Shown here piece by piece: positions 1-7,172 of a DNA stretch of 64,000 nucleotides. Source of the DNA: Rhodococcus tukisamuensis NBRC 100609 (lineage in GTDB: Bacteria > Actinomycetota > Actinomycetes > Mycobacteriales > Mycobacteriaceae); contig NZ_BCXG01000024.1 of assembly GCF_001894985.1 (NCBI RefSeq), forward strand, positions 18,129 through 82,128, written 5' to 3'. Positions within the stretch are counted from its first letter, which is position 1. Every line of letters begins with the position of its first letter. The notes beneath the pieces are model-generated. The model was not told the origin of the DNA. It saw nothing but the letters and a program-made list of their open reading frames with translations, and did no database searches. The translations under genes and the position numbers were made by a program.

Positions 1-479
1 CCTGAACTGGTCGGAGCTCACCTTCTCCCGTTCCCCCCGGGGGCAACTAGAAACCGGTCAGACGACTCGATTTATAAGTACCGGGTGGTAGGTATTGAAA
101 CTGCACACATCGTTGGCGAACTCGGTATAGCGTGCACTTGGCTTCGAGAGCTAATTCAGCACAACGGACAGCTCCGGACGAACCGAACGAGTGGGGCGCA
201 AACCGAGGTGACATGAAACTTCCACCCGCGCATGTTGATTCATCTGTTCGACGACCTCAGCTCGGGAACATTCCCGGCTGCAACTGGAGGTCGCCGCCCG
301 GCTCAACTCAGCCCTCGACAGTGTTCAGGCGTGCGCGGCAGTTGCGACGCCACCGCCGCGGAGAACACGCGAGGAGTCCGAGAAGGGTTTCGCCGGCGAC
401 CGGGTCGCAGTCGCTGAGGTGACCTGTGGCAGTCCCGCACCGTGCGGGACACGGCGTAGGAATCGAAGGAGATCAAAGA
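1..479. other. Leading intergenic stretch without a supported gene
   Basis: No reading frame here has a convincing start, ribosome site and codon pattern. The end of the stretch contains the palindrome and ribosome binding site of the secreted-protein gene that starts at 480. The first part may be the downstream flank of a gene lying outside the window. Confidence 0.4.
432..450. promoter_or_regulatory. 9-bp palindrome upstream of a secreted-protein gene
   Basis: A perfect inverted repeat with 9-bp arms and a one-base centre (GTCCCGCAC, C, GTGCGGGAC) ends 17 bases before the ribosome binding site of the gene at 480. It could be an operator or a leader hairpin. No regulator can be named. Confidence 0.35.
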
Positions 480-1022
480 ATGACGACACTGACCAGAGCC
501 GCTCTCGCCGGCACCGCAATGACCGCCGCACTCGTGATGGGAGCTGGCACCGCCTCCGCAGCAACGATCGGCACGGCCGGATCCGCGATGGTCTCGACCC
601 CGACCGGGGCGGACCAGCTGTGCGGTACTGCCTACATCGGCGCCGATACCCATGTCGGTGCACCGCCGGCCGGTGCTCGTGCAGTCCAGGGTGTGACGGT
701 CACGGGCAAGCTCTACGACTCGGGATCCGTGCTCCAGGCCACGGCGTCCGCTACCACCGACGCCAACGGCAGGTACTGCATTCAGGCACCTGCCGGACTG
801 GCGAGCGTCATCACGAGTAATGGCTGGGTCGATATGTCCTTCACACCCGCCACGGTCACGGACACGAGCGTCACGCCCAACGTGACCTACGCCGGTCGCA
901 TGTCCGGCCCCGGGACCCCGTCCGCGGACGGAAAGCTCACGCTCGGCGAGTTCATCAAGCACCCCTGGCCGAACCTGATCACGGCAACGAGCGCGTGGAA
1001 GGTGAATGTCGTCTTCGCGTGA
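480..1022 (+). CDS. Secreted protein of unknown function with a beta-sandwich-like repeat
   Basis: The product is 180 residues. Residues 1-27 form a typical Sec signal peptide: a positively charged start, a hydrophobic core and an Ala-Ser-Ala cleavage motif. The mature part holds two cysteines and a stretch near residues 80-110 (VTVTGKLYD, then TDANGRYCI) that resembles the transthyretin-like or CnaB-like fold of extracytoplasmic domains; that likeness is an inference. The ATG at 480 is preferred over the upstream GTG at 426 because AAGGAG lies 7 bases before it and the signal peptide starts there. A strong hairpin terminator follows within 10 bases, so the gene is probably monocistronic. Confidence 0.75.
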   Translation: MTTLTRAALAGTAMTAALVMGAGTASAATIGTAGSAMVSTPTGADQLCGTAYIGADTHVGAPPAGARAVQGVTVTGKLYDSGSVLQATASATTDANGRYCIQAPAGLASVITSNGWVDMSFTPATVTDTSVTPNVTYAGRMSGPGTPSADGKLTLGEFIKHPWPNLITATSAWKVNVVFA

Positions 1023-1030
1023 TCTGATTC

Positions 1031-1069
1031 GGGTTTGGGGTGCGGGCCACACACCCGCACCCCAAACCC
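1031..1069 (+). terminator. Strong hairpin terminator, 16-bp perfect stem
   Basis: The arms 1031-1046 and 1054-1069 are perfect reverse complements, with a 7-base loop. The structure follows the stop codon of the secreted protein and precedes the short-peptide operon. There is no long T-tract, as is common in high-GC actinobacteria. Confidence 0.8.
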
Positions 1070-1163
1070 GGCGGCCACCAGGGGCTCCCCACCTTGACCA
1101 CGATACGGGCGGGTGATACCTGCTCGATTCTCAATTACTCACTCACAGAAGGAGGATTCACCC

Positions 1164-1283
1164 ATGCTCAAGGCATTCATTGCGTTACTCGGGGCATTCG
1201 TCACGGACTCCGCACCCGCCTGGGGCGGATCGATCGACGGACTGAACGCCATGTCCACCGACAGCTACTCGAGCGAAGGATAA
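1164..1283 (+). CDS. Short peptide 1 of a four-peptide operon (39 aa)
   Basis: This small gene has a textbook ribosome site (AAGGAGG, 7 bases before the ATG). The 39-residue product starts MLKAFIALLGAFVTDSAPAW, a short hydrophobic amphipathic N-terminus, and ends in a Ser/Asp/Glu-rich tail. It is the first of four consecutive short genes (1164-1675) between two strong hairpins. The N-terminus is too short for a classical signal peptide. It could act as a small membrane-active or secreted peptide; no family is recognised. Confidence 0.6.
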   Translation: MLKAFIALLGAFVTDSAPAWGGSIDGLNAMSTDSYSSEG

Positions 1284-1287
1284 ATTC

Positions 1288-1401
1288 ATGATTGGCTCCG
1301 TTCAGGAGAGCACGGGATCCCTCGGACAGACCGTGACCCAGATGCTCCCCATCATGTTCCTCTACCTCGTCGACTTTCCCATCAGCGCGTCCGTCGGCTG
1401 A
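1288..1401 (+). CDS. Short peptide 2 of a four-peptide operon (37 aa)
   Basis: The ATG lies 4 bases after the stop codon of peptide 1 and has no good ribosome site of its own, which suggests translational coupling. The product has a polar N-terminus with Gln and Thr followed by a hydrophobic segment (MLPIMFLYLVDFPI). It resembles its neighbours in length and amphipathic character rather than in direct sequence identity. The function is unknown. Confidence 0.5.
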   Translation: MIGSVQESTGSLGQTVTQMLPIMFLYLVDFPISASVG

Positions 1402-1430
1402 CGGATCACCCAACCGAAAGCAGTATCCAA

Positions 1431-1529
1431 ATGCTCAATGCACTCAGCTCCGATCTAGCCCTCGGCTCTGTCATGACGTATATCGACCTCATGGATCCAC
1501 TCAAGACCTTCCTGCTCGGCCTGTCCTAA
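1431..1529 (+). CDS. Short peptide 3 of a four-peptide operon (32 aa)
   Basis: This short frame starts 29 bases after peptide 2 and stops one base before the AAGGAG that serves peptide 4. The product is hydrophobic and methionine-rich with an LxxFLLGL-type end and acidic residues spaced through it. Its own ribosome site is weak, so it may be coupled to its neighbours. Small size makes it the least certain of the four, but its position in a tight series supports it. Confidence 0.45.
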   Translation: MLNALSSDLALGSVMTYIDLMDPLKTFLLGLS

Positions 1530-1540
1530 AGGAGAATGCA

Positions 1541-1675
1541 ATGTCATCGGACTACTGGGCCAAGATGGTGGACACCATGATGAACTTCGGGGCGATCGCA
1601 GGGATCGGATTGGCGACGGCCTCCGCCGCAGGCGCGGGCTGGTCAAGCCTCGACTCAGCCTCCAGCAACACCTGA
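1541..1675 (+). CDS. Short peptide 4 of a four-peptide operon (44 aa)
   Basis: AAGGAG lies 7 bases before the ATG, a strong ribosome site. The 44-residue product has an amphipathic N-terminus containing Trp, Lys and several Met, then an Ala/Gly-rich hydrophobic stretch (IAGIGLATASAAGAG) and a Ser-rich end. The composition is typical of short membrane-active peptides. It is the last gene before a hairpin at 1689-1738. Confidence 0.55.
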   Translation: MSSDYWAKMVDTMMNFGAIAGIGLATASAAGAGWSSLDSASSNT

Positions 1676-1688
1676 CCAACCCGACACA

Positions 1689-1738
1689 CGTGACCGGTGC
1701 TCACACCCAGCAAGAGCCGGACGTGGGCACCGGTCACG
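1689..1738 (+). terminator. Hairpin closing the four-peptide operon
   Basis: The 12-base arms CGTGACCGGTGC (1689-1700) and GCACCGGTCACG (1727-1738) are perfect complements around a 26-base loop. The hairpin starts 14 bases after the last peptide stop codon. Confidence 0.6.
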
Positions 1739-1759
1739 AGCATCAGGGTCCAGCACGAG

Positions 1760-2044
1760 CTAGTACGACCAGCAGCTTTTGCCAGGATGAGTAAGCGGCG
1801 TCATCGGTTTGGCCGGACAACACACCGTGTGCTCGCGGCCGATCTCCGGGAAGTCCCGAAGACGCTCCAACTCCTCGTCCGCGAACACTCGCGTCGCCAC
1901 AAACCCCACCAACTTCCAGCCGCGTCGATCGACCTCATCGGCAGCCAAGCCAAGCACCAACCACTCAACTGGGCAGCCGGAACCGTCAAATCGTCCTCTA
2001 CCCGGGCGTATTCCGAACTTCGTTGGATTCTCGGCGATTACTAC
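1760..2044 (-). pseudogene. Remnant of an unrecognised protein gene
   Basis: This minus-strand frame has no normal start, but it has a coding-like pattern: high GC at third positions and a natural protein sequence through GLAADEVDRRGWKLVGFVAT and DEELERLRDFPEIGREH. It runs on upstream without a stop to about 2044. The downstream end changes character before the stop at 1760. It is probably the remains of a gene lost when the peptide region was rearranged. No family is recognised. Confidence 0.35.
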
Positions 2045-2229
2045 CGGAACCCCTACTATGGGGACCCCATGTCGGTCAACGTCTTCCGGTCAGGGGCAGT
2101 GACCACCCAAGTCGCACCCAAATGTGTTGTACAGCACTCATTGCCACAACTCGGGTATCGGCAAAGTTCACATCCAGCCGTGGGGAATCATTTGCAGCAC
2201 CTCCCGGGTATTGGGGCAGCCGTTCCGAG

Positions 2230-2388
2230 TCAGAGCGCGGTGCCGAGCAACCAGAAGATGCCGAGACCCACTGCATTGACGATCGTGAACAGGGCCGCCT
2301 CGAGCGGTGGATGCTGCGCGAACGCCGCTTGTCCAACTTGGTACACGGTGTCGAAGTAGGCCGGCAATGTCGAAATCGATGAGCCCAT
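2230..2388 (-). CDS. Small membrane protein (52 aa)
   Basis: The ATG at 2388 lies 8 bases after GGGGGAA, a usable ribosome site. The product has a polar N-terminal third and one C-terminal hydrophobic segment (ALFTIVNAVGLGIFWLLG) that can span the membrane. Its size and layout recall the short peptides at 1164-1675 on the other strand. A longer reading from 2433 is possible but has no ribosome site. The function is unknown. Confidence 0.5.
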   Translation of the reverse strand: MGSSISTLPAYFDTVYQVGQAAFAQHPPLEAALFTIVNAVGLGIFWLLGTAL

Positions 2389-2735
2389 GTTGGTTCCCCC
2401 AGTTGGTGTCCCGACACTAGGTACATCGCGCACGTGGTGGGGCCGTTACTTGGCGCCTTCTTCGAGCTAACCAGCTTTGGGGTGGCCCCGCCATGTCCCG
2501 TGGGGGCGGGCTGGCGGGGCCGGGCCGCCCCCTGGGGGCAAGAGACGGCCCACCAACAGTAATCCGGCAGCAACAAGGCGCAGTGCCGACATGCCAGGAA
2601 CGATCAGGTCGTTCGGCGGTCAATGTCCACGCGGTACTGCTGGGTGACGCCGACCGCCGAGCACTGATCAGGCGCCCGTCGCGCCAGGATGTTCGCCCGG
2701 CCAAAACGTGGTCCGGGAGCGCGGTGGGTGAGGGT
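2389..2735. other. Intergenic stretch without a supported gene
   Basis: This interval lies between the small membrane protein gene and the end of the Lsr2-like gene, both read leftward. I see no convincing coding frame, RNA gene or strong hairpin in it. Confidence 0.4.
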
Positions 2736-3155
2736 CTAGTGCGCGGCGGCGAAGGCCTCCTGGATCTCGGCGGAGATCCGCCCGCGCGCTGACACCTTCA
2801 AACCGTTTGCGGCAGCCCACTGTCGAATCGCCTTCATCTGCTCGCGGCTAGCGGCGGATCCTGCCGTTGCCTTGCGCTGGTTCTTCGCCCCACTGACCTT
2901 GGTGGCGTGTGCGATGTAGTAGTCGAGCTTCCGGTGAAATTCGGTCGCGTTCTTGGTGTTGAGGTCGATCGCGTAGCTGACCCCGTTCACCGAGAAGGTG
3001 ATGCTTTCTCCGCCGCTGTCGATGGGGGTCTCGTCGATGTCGTCGATCAGTTGCACGATGGTTTTCCGGGCCGCAGGGTCCTCCGTCAGTGGGGTGCGAT
3101 CTTCCGGCAGGTTACCGGTTCGAGTTGCCGATGAATCGCTCGTCGCTGGGTGCAC
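2736..3155 (-). CDS. lsr2: Lsr2-family nucleoid-associated protein (paralogue)
   Basis: The product resembles Lsr2, the H-NS-like DNA-bridging and xenogeneic-silencing protein of actinobacteria. The N-terminal oligomerisation part has TIVQLIDDIDE followed by the beta-hairpin region (FSVNGVSYAIDL). The C-terminal DNA-binding part has a SARGRI segment, which holds the Arg-Gly-Arg minor-groove motif. Lsr2 is about 112 residues; this frame from the GTG at 3155 gives 139, with an unusual 25-30 residue N-terminal extension lacking an ATG. The start is therefore uncertain. A copy inside an accessory region fits a role in silencing foreign DNA. Confidence 0.8.
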   Translation of the reverse strand: MHPATSDSSATRTGNLPEDRTPLTEDPAARKTIVQLIDDIDETPIDSGGESITFSVNGVSYAIDLNTKNATEFHRKLDYYIAHATKVSGAKNQRKATAGSAASREQMKAIRQWAAANGLKVSARGRISAEIQEAFAAAH

Positions 3156-3359
3156 GGCGAACAGCGCCGGCGTGCTACGAGATGTGAATGTGTTTTCAGT
3201 GAGTGGTACAGCGTCGATTTGTGGCGCCCATGGAAGGACGCAGCTGTGGTGTCGAGTCTTACCGCGAGAGGAACGCCGGCCTTCACTCTCAAAGATCCGG
3301 ACACGGTGGTCGCCCATCATCCGGAGTGGGTGCCATCGATAGATGGAGTCGGGGCCCTC

Positions 3360-3866
3360 TCACATGAGCATCGGGATCACTGCCAACGCGGCGATCCCGA
3401 TGCTCACGATCGCCAGCAGTGTTGTTCCCACGACGAAGCCCCGCTCGACGGTGCCGGGATGTCGGCGGCGGTTCCGGACGACAGCGACGAGTACCGCTAC
3501 CGCACCAATTCCTCCCAGAATCAGGGGCGACAAGACCACGCAGAGGAGCGCGGCAGCAAGGAGCCCTGCGCCGGGCCGTGTCCACCATTCGCCGGCTGTG
3601 GAACGAAACCCCGCATACGGGCCCGGCCCAGAGGACACGTCCTCGTTGGCGGCGATCTTCTCGACCGGTCCGAGTTCTCGAAGTATCGCAGTCATGTCAC
3701 CAGCACCGGCGGCAGCTTGTACGGCGTATCGAGTGGCGATGCGCTCGCGCACCGAGCTGACGATGCGCTCCGCCTCCTCAGCTTGAGTATCGCGCAGGGA
3801 GTCTCGGAGGTCTTGTAGGTACGCGGCCGCGAGCGGGGAATCGTCGATCGACGTGTGGGGGTCCAT
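3360..3866 (-). CDS. Membrane protein with N-terminal HAAS-like helical domain
   Basis: The product is 168 residues. The N-terminal 70 residues form a charged helical segment (LQDLRDSLRDTQAEEAERIV) like the HAAS or DUF1700 sensor-associated domain. Two hydrophobic segments follow (ALLCVVLSPLILGGIGAVAV and a final LLAIVSIGIAALAVIPML). The ATG at 3866 follows GGAGGAG. It is the third gene of a leftward operon behind the membrane protein at 4296-4889 and the winged-helix regulator at 3968-4303; such domains are commonly encoded with PadR-like regulators. The role is probably membrane stress or signalling, by context only. Confidence 0.65.
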   Translation of the reverse strand: MDPHTSIDDSPLAAAYLQDLRDSLRDTQAEEAERIVSSVRERIATRYAVQAAAGAGDMTAILRELGPVEKIAANEDVSSGPGPYAGFRSTAGEWWTRPGAGLLAAALLCVVLSPLILGGIGAVAVLVAVVRNRRRHPGTVERGFVVGTTLLAIVSIGIAALAVIPMLM

Positions 3867-3967
3867 TTCAGTTCTCCTCCATGCAGTTCCGGATGTCTCC
3901 GCCATGCCGGACCGGGCGCCGCACAACGATCTCCCACGCCGGGACACCCAGTCCGTCGACCGACTGC

Positions 3968-4303
3968 TCACGGCACCGACTCCGCATGGTTGACGCCGTC
4001 GATGGTGGCGAGGATTGACCTCAACACTCTCGCTTCGGCCGCGAGAGCAGCCTCCCCGACGGGGGTCAGTTGGATCCACGATCGTTGGCGTCGGCCGTTG
4101 TAGGTCTTTCGCATCGAGATGTAGCCGCGCTGGGCCAGGAGTTCGAGATGTCGGCCGAGGTTTCCGTCCGTCAGCCCCAGAGTGGTTCGCAGGTAGGAGA
4201 ATTCGACTTCCATCCCGTCGCACAGGGTGGTCATGATGGCGAGCCGCACCCGCTGGTGAACTGTGTCATCGAGACCGGTGATGGGATGCTGGATGTCAGC
4301 CAA
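3968..4303 (-). CDS. Winged-helix transcriptional regulator (PadR/MarR-like)
   Basis: The 111-residue product contains a winged helix-turn-helix: RVRLAIMTTLCDG, then FSYLRTTLGLTDGNLGRHLE for the recognition helix and a wing around RGYISMRKTYNGRRQRSW. This matches the 'transcriptional regulator' family that is often encoded next to HAAS membrane proteins. The TTG at 4303 overlaps the stop codon of the upstream membrane-protein gene by 8 bases, so translation is probably coupled. A 17-bp palindrome at 4896-4912 in front of the operon is a plausible target for this protein. Confidence 0.75.
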   Translation of the reverse strand: MADIQHPITGLDDTVHQRVRLAIMTTLCDGMEVEFSYLRTTLGLTDGNLGRHLELLAQRGYISMRKTYNGRRQRSWIQLTPVGEAALAAEARVLRSILATIDGVNHAESVP

Positions 4304-4889
4304 CTCGCAGTCCCTGGTTCTCGACGATTCTGGACTGGGCCGCACCGGCAAGGGCGATGACCGCGAAGACGAGTGTGGCGACGCCAGCTGAGACGTAGCT
4401 CATCACGGATCTCTCGGTCCAGAGAAGTTGACGGGCCGGCTCGCTCACTGTCACCAGCCCCACGACGATCGCGGCGAGCGCGGTCGCCCAGACCGGCCAG
4501 CACCGCTCACGCCATCCGATGACGAAGAACCCCACGCCCAGCAGGGACAACGCGCCGACGATGTAGACCAGGGGCAGCAGCCCGAAGAAGATGGACAGAA
4601 CCGCAATCAGCGCAATCAGGTGGTAGCCGACGCCACGCCTCCGGACCCCCATGGCCTGGGCTCGGACGTAGACGATGCCCCACAGGATGAGGAACACGGC
4701 AGGGACGGCGAGAATCTGAATCCAGCCTACTGGCCATTGGTCCGCCAGAATCGAGACGCCGATCGCTGTGGCGCCCAGACCCAGCATCAGCAGATTCGTC
4801 GATGCAACTCGGCGTGCCAGCCGAACTCGACGAGACGCATCCGTCGCCTTGTCGTTGAAGGTGTCCGCGCAGTGGTCGTGGGCTGACAT
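4296..4889 (-). CDS. Multi-pass membrane protein, first gene of a regulator operon
   Basis: The 197-residue product has about five or six hydrophobic segments (for example LLMLGLGATAIGVSILA, ILAVPAVFLILWGIVYV, LIALIAVLSIFFGLLPLVYI and ALAAIVVGLVTVS). No domain is recognised. It overlaps the following regulator gene by 8 bases. The ATG at 4889 is chosen because a palindrome covers 4896-4912; an ATG at 4904 inside the palindrome is also possible. Transporter or sensor roles are both open. Confidence 0.65.
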   Translation of the reverse strand: MSAHDHCADTFNDKATDASRRVRLARRVASTNLLMLGLGATAIGVSILADQWPVGWIQILAVPAVFLILWGIVYVRAQAMGVRRRGVGYHLIALIAVLSIFFGLLPLVYIVGALSLLGVGFFVIGWRERCWPVWATALAAIVVGLVTVSEPARQLLWTERSVMSYVSAGVATLVFAVIALAGAAQSRIVENQGLRVG

Positions 4890-4895
4890 ACCTTG

Positions 4896-4912
4896 ACTCT
4901 GCATTGCAGAGT
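4896..4912. promoter_or_regulatory. 17-bp palindromic operator candidate
   Basis: ACTCTGCA-T-TGCAGAGT is a perfect 8-1-8 palindrome placed directly at the start of the three-gene leftward operon 4889-3360, which encodes a winged-helix regulator. Autoregulation is the natural inference. Confidence 0.55.
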
Positions 4913-5044
4913 GAAGTTCGTCAACCCGGAAACCCGTTGTTGGTCAACGATCAAAGAGGGCTACCCCCGGTCTGATTGACGAGTCAGCTGAACTCGGGCA
5001 GTCCCGGGAGGCGACACCTTGTTGTCAATCGGGTCCGAGGGTGG

Positions 5045-5686
5045 CTAATGAATCGAGCCGAAGTCAGGTTGGTGGGACCCCGGGGACTTCGGATCGAACT
5101 GGATACGGGCGTCGAGGTCGAAGGCGTGGACTGTGCCGTCGTCGAAACCGAGTTCGACGCCGTCCCGTTCGAGGCGGACCCATTCGAGTGCTCGACCATC
5201 GGCGGTGCGGCCGATGTGAGACCTCCCGATGTTTCCGGCCCGCGTGGTCAGCGGAGCCTTGGGCGCCTTGTCCAGGACGCCGGGGCAGCATCGCCGGCAG
5301 CGCGTGTAGCGCCGGGCGGCGTTGATCTCCTGTTCCGTGGCGAACTCGGGCAGCCGAGGCCAGCCGAAGGCCTGCAGATGTTCACGCAGATCGTCGAGGG
5401 TCGCCTGCGGCCCGAAGGGGTGCATGGTGCGGAGGTCGAGCTTGTCCCGGACGGCGGGGCAGTTGAGGGTGTGGACCTTGGTGAGGTTGATGATGAACTG
5501 GGCGCCCGCGGCGAGCGCGGCGTCGATGTCGCGCTGGCCCTGGTCGAGCCAGTCGTTGACCCGGCCGATCAACTCGGCGTCGGATTCGCGGATCTGGACC
5601 AGCTCGTAGCGGCTGCCGTCATCGCTGGCCTCAACCAGTTCGTAGGTGCTGCCGTCTTCGCGGTAGTTGATCATCGGTGGGGCCAC
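5045..5686 (-). CDS. Hypothetical protein with CxxCC motif
   Basis: The 213-residue frame begins MAPPMINYREDGSTYEL from a GTG; an internal ATG also exists. A central cysteine group (TRCRRCCPG) could bind metal. The N-terminal part is acidic and may be helical, and the C-terminal 70 residues look like a small beta-rich domain. The frame is open upstream of the start and continues into a zinc-ribbon-like remnant, so the true start may be lost. I do not recognise the family. Confidence 0.5.
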   Translation of the reverse strand: MAPPMINYREDGSTYELVEASDDGSRYELVQIRESDAELIGRVNDWLDQGQRDIDAALAAGAQFIINLTKVHTLNCPAVRDKLDLRTMHPFGPQATLDDLREHLQAFGWPRLPEFATEQEINAARRYTRCRRCCPGVLDKAPKAPLTTRAGNIGRSHIGRTADGRALEWVRLERDGVELGFDDGTVHAFDLDARIQFDPKSPGSHQPDFGSIH

Positions 5687-5940
5687 TCTCTCTCGTTCCT
5701 GTGCGAACAGCTCTCGCAGGCTAGGGCCTGTGCGGGTGGGCTGTCCGTGGTTGCAGAGGATCGGGCCGGTGCCGAGGACGAAGCCCTGGTAGTCGCAGCG
5801 ATGGCACGCGTCGATGATTTCGCTTGGCGGGCGGCATCGACGTCGGCGCGGCGCTCGGTGGTGCGTTTCGCGGTGGCGGGGGCAGTGCCGCGACAGCAGT
5901 CTTGTCAGTCCGGGTGCGCCCGAGTCCGGTATAGGCCAGC
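5687..5940 (-). pseudogene. Zinc-ribbon-like remnant continuous with the downstream frame
   Basis: On the minus strand the frame of the gene ending at 5045 continues upstream as IIDACHRCDYQGFVLGTG followed by ILCNHGQPTRTGPS, a CxxC...CxH arrangement typical of the C-terminus of short actinobacterial phage or plasmid regulatory proteins. Before that the natural protein reading (RTTERRADVDAARQA) lies in another frame, so a frameshift near 5838 is likely. No start codon remains. Confidence 0.4.
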
Positions 5941-6365
5941 TCTCCCGGATTGAGATGCAGGAGGGGATTCCGGGACGCCTGCGTCGGCCTCTGGTCGAGG
6001 TTGGATTTGCTACCAGAAGTGAGATGGCGGTCCGCCTTGGCGTTCGTCAACAGGACACCTGTTTGACGACGGTTAGTGGCGATGATGAGTGCGGTGGAGC
6101 GAACTTCAGAACGGGCGACCGCGATGTGTTCGGCGGCCGATTCGGAAGCCGATGGAGTGAACCGGCGCCAGCTGGCCGGCGCGCAAAGCATCGAGCACGA
6201 ATTCTTCATGCGCGACCATCGGAGTCGGAAGTTCGTCCACATTCCAGCGGAATTCTCTGGCTCCACAAGTCGTGGCTCACCAGTTGCAAGCCCAGTGTGA
6301 ACGCCAACGCGCCTCGGTTCGGGTGACCACCATCGGGTACGCCTCAGATTGCCTATCGTGGGTCT
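5941..6365. other. Intergenic stretch upstream of a lipoprotein gene
   Basis: Long frames exist on both strands but none has a ribosome site or natural protein composition. I treat the interval as noncoding or decayed sequence. Confidence 0.35.
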
Positions 6366-6839
6366 ATGGGGCATGAATGGGGGCGGATCGCGGCAGCGGC
6401 ATCTGCGGGAACGCTGATCCTGACGAGCTGCGCGACCAACACGGACGTGCCGGCAACCTTCGCCGCCGCGGTGACCGTCACCGGCCAAGCAAGCCGAGCA
6501 TCGGCTGCTTCCGGCGAGTGCACCATCGAGAAGGTTCCGGTCGCCCCGAACGACAGAGTGGTCATCGATGGAGACAGCGGTGCTGCCTTCGCAATGACTG
6601 CACTGGAGGTCGACTCCATCGATGAGAATCCCGATGGCACGGGCGTATGCACCTACACCGCGCGCTTCGGAGCCATCCCCGCGAACCAGAGAAACTACGT
6701 CATCTGGATGAACTACTTCACAGGGCAGTCCTTCACGTCCGACGAACTCAAAAACGGTGCTACCTACCGCCTGTGCAGCTCCGCACCCACCGACAGCAGC
6801 CACGGTGCAGATGTACAGGACAGCGGCTGCACGCCCTGA
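6366..6839 (+). CDS. Putative lipoprotein of unknown function
   Basis: The 157-residue product begins with a short hydrophobic N-terminus ending in LILTSC, a lipobox in which the Cys would be lipidated after signal peptidase II cleavage. Four more cysteines (SGECTIE, GVCTYTA, YRLCSSA and SGCTP) could form two disulfides, which fits an extracytoplasmic domain. No family is recognised. A copy of the dispersed 3'-end repeat lies 87 bases after the stop codon. Confidence 0.65.
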   Translation: MGHEWGRIAAAASAGTLILTSCATNTDVPATFAAAVTVTGQASRASAASGECTIEKVPVAPNDRVVIDGDSGAAFAMTALEVDSIDENPDGTGVCTYTARFGAIPANQRNYVIWMNYFTGQSFTSDELKNGATYRLCSSAPTDSSHGADVQDSGCTP

Positions 6840-6925
6840 CGCGGAACGCCATCTCGGGGCCCTTCAAACGATCCCTGGCTTCCGGATCATGCACGCCTTC
6901 CGCAGAAACCGCCATCTGACGGTGC

Positions 6926-6957
6926 GAGAACACCGCCACTTATCGCCGCGAGTCACA
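6926..6957 (+). repeat. Dispersed 3'-end repeat, copy 1
   Basis: The core is GAGAACACCGCCACTTATCG followed by CCGCGAGTCACA. The same core, with few changes, occurs five more times in 6.9-16 kb. This copy follows the lipoprotein gene in the same orientation, and its similarity to copy 2 extends further 5', to about 53 bases. Confidence 0.75.
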
Positions 6958-7066
6958 ACAGTGTGCTCACGGCGGTGAGTGTCCCAGAACTCACTGACAG
7001 GTCCCGGTTTTGGGACTCGAGCAATGGGACACGTTTTTGGGACACTCGAGGCGCTGGTCGCCGGAC

Positions 7067-7099
7067 TGTGACTCGCGGCGATATGTGGCGGTGTTCTTG
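7067..7099 (-). repeat. Dispersed 3'-end repeat, copy 2
   Basis: This copy is on the minus strand, 74 bases downstream of the stop codon of the leftward gene at 7173-8195, again in the orientation of the gene it follows. It forms an inverted pair with copy 1 across 110 bases. Confidence 0.75.
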
Positions 7100-7172
7100 C
7101 GTGGCCAGCTGGCGGTTCTGTGATGGGAGTAGTCGACGGTGAATGCGTGACCGTCGTCGGATACCGGTACAA

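Noticed and set aside
1697..2359. A 220-codon plus-strand frame
   Set aside because: Its amino-acid composition is unnatural and no ribosome site is present; the minus strand has a better coding pattern over much of the same stretch.
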